From Brachionus plicatilis (Eukaryota; Rotifera; Eurotatoria; Ploima; Brachionidae), in contig QEOQ01000544.1 in NCBI GenBank assembly GCA_010279815.1, positions 327,806 to 357,704 on the forward strand: a stretch of DNA of 29,899 nucleotides, in the 5' to 3' direction. Every line of letters starts with the position of its first letter. Position 1 is the stretch's first letter. The notes under the pieces were generated by a model. The model did not search any database and was not told the origin of the DNA. It was given only the letters and a program-made list of their open reading frames with translations. A program made the position numbers and the translations under genes. Positions 8,420 through 17,992 of the stretch are shown here, in pieces.

Positions 8420-11400
8420 ATGGTATCTGGCCTGCACTATGACAATAAAATGCCACTAAACGAGTCCATCAGCAACTCGTTCGGTTTTCGCAAAAAAAAT
8501 TCCCGACTTGATTGGCGAAAATTAGCCGCAGTTGATCTTGACCGTGTGGCTCGCGAAATCGATATTTTTACTCTTCAAGACAACATCGATCATATCACAT
8601 ATTGTAACATAGATGCAGAATTGGATACTCGGATGATGGATCCAAATTATATTAAACTTTTTAAATTGAGCCAATTTATGATCGAATATTTGGTACATTC
8701 TCAAGGCTATTTAACAGATGTAATAGGCAATATCGAAAACCAACTAAATGGTGTGCTTGGTCAAAATGAAGAATTTAAAAAGTTAAATGAAAAAATACAA
8801 AAAGAGTTGACTGAAGTTAAAAAAGAGAATAAAAAGCGAAAAAAAATGATAGAAACACAGCAAACTTTAATGAGCGTTACATCGGCGAATTATCATCAGT
8901 GTGCTTTTTGCTCTAAGGTTTTCCTAAATGTGAACTATTTACAAGCACATATGACCAGAAGGCACCCCGATGTTGACCATTCTTCGGTATCAAAACAAGC
9001 TCTTGAGTTCGAAAAAGAATTAGAGAGAATTAAAGAGAGACTAAGGATTACAGAAAGTGAATTAATTATGGAACGAAATCTTAGGTTAAGTGGCACACAG
9101 AAAAACGTATCGAACACTGATGAGGTTAATGTTCTTTTGAAAAAAATAGAAGATCTTAAAAATAATGAAATTCGTCAGCAAAAAGACGAGTATGATAAAA
9201 ATTGTAAATCTTTGAAGAAAAAGATAAGTGATTTAGAAGATAAAAATTCGAAATTTGGGGAAGAAATAAAAAATCTTCAAGAAAAATTAGGCAAAAAGTC
9301 TTCGATTGGATGGATGAAAGACGATGTTGATTTAGAAAAGGATTCTGTATTAAAAATGAAGAAAGAAGTGGACCGACTTAAAGAATTGGTAAATAGATTC
9401 CTTTTTAATATTTTTTTTCTATTAATCTTTAAATTTTTTTTAACGAGTGTGCTAATTCATTAACTAAATTTAATGATTTTTCGCCAATTATACTATATGA
9501 ATATGAAAATACCTTTCTTTTCATAAAATTATCTAATTAGAATAAAAAAGTGATTTTATTAAAGAAATCAAGTTTGATGCTAGTTTTAACAAAAACATTA
9601 ATTTTTTGCCTTTAAATTCACTTTCAATTCTTTTTTACTTTCTTCCTGGTCTTAGCAAGCAACCAATAACGGGATCTAAATAATTTTCAGCATTATGAAT
9701 TTTGGTACCAAAATCAAAACCAAAATATTAAAAGTGCCAAAGCTTAAGTTCTGAAGGACTAAAACATGTTCTGTAAATTGAAGAAACTGATGCATCCTTT
9801 GTACCACCACTTAAAGTTGAGTTGGATTTTTAATATAATATAAAATCCCAAATTTACAATTTTCTGAGTTTTGCAGAATCAGTATATTGGTGGTAAAGAT
9901 GTATCATTTTCTCCAATTTACAGAACATGTTTTAGCCCTTCAGAACTTAAGCTTTGGCACTTTTAATATTTTGGTTTTGATTTTGGTACCAAATTTCATA
10001 ATGCCATAATTTTCCAAAATTAGTAAATTTTATTTTTATTTTTTATTAATTATAGTTAACAAATAATAAAAAGCCATTTTTTAGACATTCTAAGATATAA
10101 GCTATTTTTTTGAAAACAATTTAAGAAAAAACACTAATTTTAGGTGATTTTTTTTTTGATAAAAAAAGAAAAATGAATTCTTTTTAAAACAATTTTTATT
10201 AAATTTCTTTAAAATCTAAAATTAAACTATTTGTAAATAAATCAAGGAATCGAGCCTGAATTGATTAAATTTGGGTATGAGATTTTTCTCTGGAAAATTC
10301 CTAAATTACCTGAAACCCAAAAAGAGAGTTCAAATTAAGTATTCAAAATTTAAAACTAATTAAAATTCGATAAGTGAATATTTACTTTTGGTTTAATTGG
10401 AAATATTTAAAAGGCTTTTAATTAAAATATTAAGTTTTTGAAAATACTTGAACTTAAAAAAAATTAAAATCTCGCTAATAATTATTTAAGGCATTGTAAA
10501 ATTCAGGTCTGAAATGTAAAAAAAAATAAAATTTAATTTAATATAACTTTTTTTAATTGCTCAAAATTGGGTTTGTGAAATTCAAAACAAATGACAAAAA
10601 ATTTAATTAAATTTTTATTAAAAGTTCAAAATTAGTTCTGTGAATACTCTGTTTTTTTATGTCAAAATTTCACAACACTATTTAATTAGTTCAATTTGAC
10701 ATTAATATTAGTTTAAAATTTAATCTTAAATAAATTTCAAGTGTTTAATGTAAAATATTCTAATTTACAACTATATTTTAAGTCTAAGAATAAATTCAAA
10801 TATAATTTAAGTGAATTTTAAATTCAAAAATGTAAGTTTATTTATTTTTTTATAGTATAATTTAAGGAAGTTTTCCTTCCCAAGGCTACTCAGAATGAAA
10901 GTTGAAGAATACAAAAAATATAAGTTGAAAATAATGGAGTACTTAAAACAAATATGCAAAAAAATATTCAATTCAATGCTTTTCGAATATTTTAATACTA
11001 TCCGAAGATTATTTTAAGAGCCTAAAAAATCTTAATTTTTAATATTATTAATATAATTTTTTTTATAACAGATCGCAAATTATGAACAAGAAATCAAAAA
11101 TCTTAACAATCAAATATCGAAACTTAAAAAACAAGAATCAATTCTTAAAAATAAGCATCAAAAAGAAATCAAAGAAGTACTTAAAAAAAATTAAATTTAA
11201 GTAAATAAATTATTTTGTTTAAAGAAAGAAGAGGAGATTTCTAGATTGAAAGAAAAACTGGAAGAATTGAAAAATACAATTGGTAAAAGTGACAATGAAT
11301 TACAGACAAGAATACAGCAAATCCAGGATGAATTGCAGTTTGAGCAACAATTGAGACAAAAACTTGAATCCGATCTCAAAAACCGACCACCTACAGTGAC

Positions 11401-12493
11401 GCCAAGACAGCAGCCGAACCAAGTGCCAGCACCTGTGCCTTCCAAAAAACTACCCACTCAACCAGCCAAAAATTTGTCAAAATCAGTAGAAATTTACTTG
11501 CCACAATATTGTCCCATAACCCTGAGAAAAGTTCAGTCAAACCCGTCCTATTTGGACAGCTTCAAAAAATCTGCACTCGAAGCATTCGAGAAAGAGCTGG
11601 ACGATCTCGGAATCAACGTCAATGAAACGCGCTTATCAAATCAGGACTATAAACTTGTCATGAACAAAGTTAAAAATTTGAAAGCCGAACGAACCGATGA
11701 CTTGGTCAAGTTCAATGAGGTGAGAAAAGTGCTCAACGAAATTTGTTTTAAACATGCTTCACAACGGGTCACCTCATCAATTCGCTCATCGCGGGTGCAT
11801 TTTAAAAGTGATGTAACATCTAAAAAATTAGATGACTTGGAGGATGAGGAAAGCACATGGATACATGATTCAGTGACAAAATCAAGAACAAAAAATGACC
11901 AAGGTGAAGAGACTGACGAAGATGTGAGCGTGCCGAACGCATTCGAGTCCGATGATGACGACACTGAGCCAACAAAGTCAATTCTTCAGGAGCAAAAGAC
12001 CAAATCAAGAGGCTCTGTGTCGCCTCGTAAGGGATCCCGATTGTCCAACAGTTTAAATTTTGATGAAACAAGTGACTTTGAGAATGTCAGCCAATTGACC
12101 GAATCCTACCGCAAAAACAGAAGCCCGAGCAAAAAATTGCTCACAAGCAGCCAGGCCAAGTCGTCAGTCAATGATTTAAAGAAAAAATTGGAAAAGCAGT
12201 TAGAAGAGTCGGCTAGAAAAGGTTATAAGCCATCGGCAAATGCGGTGCCGGTGGGGTTCAGGGAAGGAAATGATGATGAGAACAGTTTAGGCACAGTGTC
12301 TGAATTAGACGAGTACAAAAGCCCACGACCGAGAAGTGCAGTTAGATCATCGATTCAAGATTCGAACAGTTCGGGCTTATGGATTGGTGATTCGCACTCC
12401 ATGGATCCAAACCCGCAGATTTTAGAAAGACCACCAACAGCCAACTCTTCAAAGACTTTAAATGATACAGATGAAATAACTAATATTGATTAA
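8420..12493 (+). CDS. DZIP1L: DZIP1/Iguana zinc-finger coiled-coil ciliary protein
   Basis: DZIP1 and DZIP1L act at the ciliary basal body/transition zone and in Hedgehog signalling. Three exons, 8420-9388, 11072-11176 and 11225-12493, join in phase 0 to 780 aa (human DZIP1L 767). The N-terminal Dzip1 domain (about 21-110) contains DWRKLAAVDLDRVAREIDI. One C2H2 finger has C161, C164, H177 and H182 (CAFC...HMTRRH). Coiled coils run from about 105 to 155 and 195 to 395. A helical block around SVEIYLPQYCPI (about 430-530) is followed by a serine/acid-rich, disordered tail. Donors are GTAAAT (9389) and GTACTT (11177). Acceptors are ATAACAG and TTTAAAG. Introns are 1683 and 48 nt. The first contains a MITE. 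The family is certain; DZIP1 versus DZIP1L is not resolved and may predate the vertebrate split. Confidence 0.92.
9389..11071 (+). other. First intron of DZIP1, 1683 nt
   Basis: This intron carries MITE copy 2 at 9689-10005. Elsewhere it is AT-rich and shows no other exon-like frame. Its length contrasts with the 48-nt second intron of the same gene. Confidence 0.85.
9689..10005 (-). mobile_element. Foldback MITE, copy 2 (9-bp TSD), in DZIP1 intron
   Basis: This is the same family as 7022-7340 in inverse orientation. The asymmetric centre around TTGGGATTTTATATT appears here as its complement. The arms are about 125 bp and close to identical, including the GGTACCAAAATCAAAACC block. Flanks are ATAATTTTC at 9680-9688 and 10006-10014. 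The left terminal base is A where the family has G. Confidence 0.85.
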
Positions 12494-12603
12494 ACAGTTT
12501 TTGTTAAAGCAAATGATTATATTTTCGATAGGCTAGTTTTTATGTATGGCTTTTTTAAAAGTTTATTAATCAAATAATTTTGTGCTTTTTAAAAATATTT
12601 TTT

Positions 12604-12609
12604 AATAAA
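12604..12609 (+). terminator. Candidate polyadenylation signal of DZIP1
   Basis: AATAAA about 110 nt after the DZIP1 stop codon, followed by T-rich sequence. Confidence 0.45.
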
Positions 12610-12731
12610 CTTAAAATGAATAATGTTTTATTTATCTTTTTTAAAAAAATATGTATATTTAATGATAGCTAGAAAAATCATCATGAAGTGAAGCCTAATG
12701 GTTCACAAATTGGTCATTCGATTGCATTTCT

Positions 12732-13178
12732 TTATTTATCTAAACAATGGTTTTCAAATTTAAATAGTGACATGTCGTTAAAAATGGCCAAAATAATGTT
12801 GTATTTTAAATTTTCACGGTTAGAAATTTTTCTTATTTTTCTTAATAAATATTTTTTGATATCATTATCTTTTTTATCTTTTAGGAAAATTCTATAGACG
12901 CCTGTCGTGTCTAGTTTATTATTTATTCTTTTTTTTCTTATTTTTATATTTTTTTTGTATTTAAATTTGTATTTAAGATCTCTTGACAATTTGAAAATAG
13001 TCAAGTAGTCTAAAGATCTTCAATCTGGTTCTTCAATTAACAACCTAATTGCAGGCTCTGAAAAATTCTTAATATATCTAAAATTTTTGAAAAGTATTAT
13101 GCAATTAATACTTTTCAAATATTTGCAGATGCTGAGCCAATTTTGGTCTTTTAGGAAAACAATTTTTAAGATTTTCAT
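12732..13178 (-). pseudogene. Interrupted reading frame of unknown origin
   Basis: A minus-strand frame from ATG at 13178 runs 149 codons to a TAA at 12732 with a single internal stop, TGA at 13022-13020. Reading across the stop, the product would be basic, rich in K, I, L and N, with segments FSEPAIRLLIEEPD and RSLDYLTIFKLSRDLKY that look protein-like. No family is recognised. It could be a decayed gene or transposon fragment, or simply chance in lysine/isoleucine-biased DNA. Confidence 0.25.
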
Positions 13179-13633
13179 TCTGTTATCTTATTGTTACTAT
13201 TTAATCATGGAACAACTAGATTTTTTAATTTTCTTAATTATTAAGATCTATTAAATATTTGTACGAAATTTGTTTAAATTCGGTCATTAAGAGCATATTT
13301 TTTTTACTTGTCAAAATTTTGAGTATTCTTTTTTGAACACATGACAGAATCCTTATATTGTTTCTTATGAATTCTTAACTTGACCAAGCTAAAATAATTC
13401 AAAGATATAAAACAAAGCATGATTAAAATAAGATACAACAGCTAATCAATCTTTAGAATCAGATCTAAAGCTTCTATTAAAGTAACTAAAACTATGTTTA
13501 AAAAAACTGTCATTTATTTTTACCGTTTGAAAAATTTTTAAATTTTTTCCTTCAACAATTTTTCAATAAAATCATGTGAGACCACTTCTTTTCTACTTAG
13601 AAAACTTAAAGCTAAAAAAGAAAAATATTTTTG

Positions 13634-13642
13634 AAAAAAAAA
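13634..13642 (-). terminator. RNA polymerase III terminator
   Basis: A run of nine T on the minus strand starting two bases beyond the tRNA 3' end, the standard Pol III stop. Confidence 0.85.
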
Positions 13643-13643
13643 G

Positions 13644-13715
13644 TAGCAGCGAATGGTTTCGATCCACCGACCTCTGAGTTATGAGCCCAGCACGCTTCCA
13701 CTGCGCCACGCTGCT
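13644..13715 (-). tRNA. Initiator tRNA-Met (CAU)
   Basis: The 72-nt cloverleaf has no intron and no encoded CCA. The acceptor stem is seven perfect pairs with A1:U72. The anticodon loop is CUCAUAA, and the T loop is AUCGAAA with A54 and A60 in place of T54 and Y60. A1:U72, A54 and A60 are the hallmarks of eukaryotic initiator tRNAs, so this is iMet and not elongator Met. Internal A box (TGGCGCAGTGG) and B box (GGATCGAAACC) are present. Oddities are three G-U wobbles: G30-U40 within the normally invariant three G-C pairs of the anticodon stem, and G49-U65 and G50-U64 in the T stem. It lies 157 bp beyond the FAM234 stop, same strand. Confidence 0.96.
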
Positions 13716-13872
13716 TCATTTATTATGTATAAAAATTTTTAATTTATTTTTTTATATTTGTAATATAAGGGATTTTTTTTTCATAGAGACTCGACAGGTT
13801 TTTAAAAAGAAAAAGAAATTAAAATTTATATCAAAAATTATAATGGATAAATAAATTATTATTAAAACAATT

Positions 13873-16000
13873 TTATTGATTAAAATAACTATTTGCATAT
13901 GTTCCCATATAAGCATTCCAAGACTGATTTTGTAAAAATTTCAAATCACTGATATGAATTTCGCTCTTTTTGTCATAATCCAATTTTTTAACAATTAGAT
14001 TCTTATAAATTTCTGATTCAAGCATATGTCCCTTTACAAATGAATTACGTAAATTATTTTTAAAAACTTTCATATCGGTCACAATTTTGATATAATTTCC
14101 ACTATCTGGATCTCTAACATTTGCACCTCTAGTCACAATTGTAATTAAATCTAAATCACGTTTGCTTGAAAAGTGTCCTATTGCGCCAGTATTTCTTTCC
14201 ATTGGTTCCATAACCAGACATAACTCGATAAATTTTTGATTTAAAGTTAAATTCAACATTTTCTCCTCGGGCTCTGATTTGAAAACTAAAATGGGATTTT
14301 CCTGGCTACTGCGATCTACCACAAAACCATAACTGGATAAGTACAGAGAATTCTTATCATTTCCGCAACGAGGCTCCAACGAGTAGGAACTAACGTTTCT
14401 TTCAACCAAACTTTGACACTTTTCAAATTCATTGCTAGATCTTTCCCCATTATTTGGACTTCTATCTACGGGCTGCTGTGGCTCAATGCCATGATACACC
14501 TGATGCATTGAATTACCAAATTCTTCGATTCCTTGGACCCTGAAAAAAAATATATCCCTGAAATGGCTATCAGTCTGAATGGTCAATGGAGAGATCATTT
14601 GCATTCGGCCAGTATTCATTTTCCACAAAATTGAGCCGTCCACGCCACTTAAAATCAAAACTGAAGAATTGAGATAATAGTCAAAAGTTCCTAAATTTTG
14701 TATCAGCATAAAATCTAAAATATCATCGTCATCAAAAAATCCAGGCGATGGAGTTGTGTAAGTTTCGTGACATTCAAATTTAATTGACCATAATTTTTCA
14801 AAATTTAGTCCATTTAGCATCAAAACTTCTCCATCAAAAGATAAAATTAAAATATCCTTAATTCCATCATTAGTTACATCAGCCAAAACTGGTGGAACCA
14901 TTACTCCTTTAGAAGTACTCGTGTAAATACTATAAAAGCCATTTAAGTTTGGAACTTGAATAAATTTGTCCAAGAATGGATCAGGTTCATGATGAGAAAT
15001 ATTTCCAATAATAAAATTATAAAAATTTGTTAACGATTGAGCGTACAAATTACCAGGCACTGTTTCACCGCCTGTACCGAATAAAAGATAATGCTGTTGA
15101 TTTACAGAATGAAGAATTGGTGACATGTAAGTTTCTTTTTGCTTTGGTAAAATTAAATCCTTCCCAATTTGTTGTCCATTTATTCCCGAGAGCAAAACAA
15201 TTCTGCCTGACTCTCGGTCGTGTACATTAGATGGAATCGCTGGATTACCACCAGTGGATATTAAAAATTCTTTTATTCCATCTTGATCGTAGTCGACTGG
15301 GAGAATAACTGGATTATAAATGTTCCAGTTATCATTAAGGCTCAGCATAAAAGACTGGTCCCAGAATATTTTACCAGTATGGGGATCAAAACCAATTAAA
15401 GTATGCTTGCGACCAGAGCCAATACAGTCCAAACGACCATCTGAATCTAAGTCAATTAGACAGTTTATTTCGAATATTTCTGATTTAGTGCTGATGTTCC
15501 ATAGACCTTTGCCATCCGAACCCCTGATAGCCATTAGGAGACCTTCGTTTTGGTTCGTATTGTTTCCGATTCGATTTATTTCCTCAATACCAACTAAACC
15601 GAAAATTAAATCGTCCAAACCATCTTCGTCAATGTCATACACTCGGATGCAAGATTCGGTACCAAATGAGTCAATTGAAAGAGACCAATCGTTTTTGTTT
15701 TTATTTTTAAAGTTTTGCTCAACAAATGAAGAAATTTTTTTTATTGAGCTTAACAAAGATTTTTCCATGCCAAAGATAAAGTAAATAAGAAAAATAAATA
15801 TGATAAATAATAGAAAATAGAAACATTTTATTAATTTGTGATGGAATATTTTACGCTTTTTTTTTGCCGGTTGATTTAAAAGAATTGAACTAATAGTTTG
15901 ATCCTCATTGTCAGAGATTTCAGCTATTCTGTTCGATCTACGTTCTTTTAAAGAGAAATCTTCATCGAGTTCATCACTGAGACGTTCATATTTGGACCAC
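13873..16000 (-). CDS. FAM234-like type II membrane protein, 5' exon missing
   Basis: An open frame of 708 aa runs from an acceptor-like TTTTAAAG just before 16000 to the stop at 13873. The first Met in frame (15768) would remove the membrane anchor, so the true start must be in an upstream exon that I could not locate. Order: acidic cytoplasmic tail with a YERL tyrosine motif, a basic stop-transfer KKKRK, one membrane helix at about 15825-15769, then a large ectodomain. Counting from Met 15768, FG-GAP/beta-propeller-like calcium loops are DIDEDG (45-50), DLDSDG (106-111), DYDQDG (159-164) and DVTNDG (297-302). LLFGTGGETVPG and the overall layout match FAM234A/B (ITFG3). Molecular function of the family is poorly known. 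AATAAA overlaps the stop codon. Confidence 0.82.
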
Positions 16001-16685
16001 CTTTAAAATATTTTAAATTAACAATTAAATATTTTTAAATTTATATTTGGAATAAATTACATTTTACATCGATGCTATAAAATGAATGAAGATTCGATTA
16101 TTTATTTTTTACATGGTACCAGGTGTTTAAATTACCATATATTTAAAAATTATTTCTAAGATAATAAATATTTTTATCAATGGTTCAAAATTCAAAATTA
16201 CTAATAAAGAAGATTATAATTTATAATATTATTATTTTTTGACCTACTGTTCGAAAATTGTGCAAAAAAATTAATTCAAAACCGATTTCGTAAGTGTCCT
16301 TAACTTAACTAAAGCTTTTTATTAAAAAAAAGTTATTGAAACTCAAAAGAAATCCTTTAATAAAATCAAAATTTTGTAAAATTATTAAACGATTTTTTAA
16401 ATAATAAGCATTTAATCAACTGATGAAACAAATCGGTACCACATATCTTGAAATTAAATATTTTTATTCTTTATAAAATATATTCATTGAAATAAAATAT
16501 TTTTTTCAGAGTAAAAAATTCTCTACTAATTCAATATTCTAACAATATTATATATTTTTATTTTTAAAATGTAATACGTCTTTAATGATAGTTATGACTG
16601 ATTAATTTGGTGAAAAAAATTAAAAGTCAAATAATAAATAATCAATAAAAATTAATAAAATAATTTAAAAAATAAATTAAAATAG

Positions 16686-17992
16686 GTAAGTATGAGAGTA
16701 AAGCTCCGATGAAAGATTGGTTTTCTTAATTTGTATTTATCTGATAAAAATCATAGTACATAATACCTGAAAAATTTAAACCCACATTTTTGACTGAAAG
16801 GAACAATCAGGAATATTTACAAAAATATTATTTTGGTCAAAATTAATTAACAGTCAAAAGTTTAGTCTCNNNNNNNNNNNNNNNNNNNNNNNNNNNNNNN
16901 NNNNNNNNNNNNNNNNNNNNNNNNNNNNNNNNNNNNNNNNNNNNNNNNNNNNNNNNNNNNNCAAAAATATTATTTTGGTCAAAATTAATTAACAATCAAA
17001 AGTTTAGTCACTTTTATCTTTTATAAATTAGAGATAGCTTCTGATTTATTTATAAAATTTCAAAAATTTTCATGAAAAAATTAAAAACTTATATACTGGG
17101 ATTATTTTTACCAAAATAAATTTGTATTTATCACCAAAAATTATTAAGAACCTAACCTATTGCCAAAAATTTAATTCTTCCTCGTTATATTTTGAGCAAA
17201 AAATTAAAAAATACGCACAAAAGTATGAAACTTATAACTCAGTGGACTTTTTGTATGATTTCGCTCAAATGTTTAGTAATAAAAAGGCCTTGAAAAAAAA
17301 ATTAATTTTATTAAATTTTTAAAAAAACTAAAGATAAGAATGAATTACTCGAAAGTGATTAAAACCAAAATATCGGGAGTGTGTTACCAATGATAATTTT
17401 ATTATTTATCTTTAAATTTTTGATAGGATTTAGACTCTTATCAAGATAAAATTTGCGTACTATTTACCTTTATTTTCAAATTAAAATCATGGAAAAATAG
17501 AATTTAATAGCATTGAAAACTTTTTCTGATGTACACAACCCAATCTGAGTAAAATTTCAATAAAGACATTTTAATTTAATTTATTTTTGTTTAATAATTA
17601 ATAATTAAGTTTTATTTTATACTTAAAATATATAAAGAAGTAATTAAAAAAGCAACCACAGAGTCTGAAAATGAATAAAATGATTATAAACATAAATTTT
17701 TGATTCTAATGAAATCAGTAAAATTGACATGAAAAAATAAAAATTTTAATTAATAACAATAGTGGCAAAACTAACTTTTTAAAGATTCAAGACAAAAATA
17801 TTTCAAAGTTAATTTTGGCAATATATTGCATGCAAAAATTGGTCAGAGATTGATTGAAAAAATGTGTTTTTATTTTGATTTGAATTTGCATTTAGATATT
17901 AATCCAAAATAAATTTTTTTTTTAATTAAATAAAAAAATTAATTAAAACATATTTTTTCCTAAATTTAAATTTTTTTCAAACATTCTTTTAG
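16686..17992 (+). other. Candidate 5' UTR intron of ESF1
   Basis: A full-consensus donor GTAAGTATG at 16686 and a pyrimidine-preceded acceptor TTCTTTTAG ending at 17992, directly before the ESF1 ATG, could define a 1.3 kb leader intron. The acceptor could equally be used for trans-splicing. This is inference only. Confidence 0.35.
16820..17011. repeat. Direct repeat around an assembly gap
   Basis: The 50 bases before the N run (16820-16869) and the 50 bases after it (16962-17011) match at 48 of 50 positions. The gap is thus either bounded by a tandem repeat or is an unmerged overlap between contigs or haplotypes. Confidence 0.9.

Larger units (their letters stand above)
12494..13643. other. 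Intergenic region DZIP1 / tRNA-Met
   Basis: 3' flank of DZIP1 followed by AT-rich sequence. It holds one interrupted minus-strand frame (13178-12732), a perfect hairpin with 14-bp arms at 13086-13099 and 13106-13119, and the RNA polymerase III terminator of the tRNA gene. Nothing else was recognised. Confidence 0.5.
16001..17992. other. FAM234 / ESF1 intergenic region with assembly gap
   Basis: AT-rich sequence between divergent genes. It should hold the missing first exon of FAM234 and the promoters of both genes, none of which I can place with confidence. It contains 92 N at 16870-16961 flanked by near-identical 50-mers, and a strong splice donor (AG-GTAAGTATG) at 16686 on plus that could belong to a 5' UTR intron of ESF1. 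A 66-codon plus frame near 17122 is not convincing. Confidence 0.5.

Noticed and set aside
17122..17322. 66-codon plus frame with somewhat protein-like residues
   Set aside because: It starts at a non-ATG codon, has K/F/N-rich composition matching AT bias, and shows no motif or splice context.
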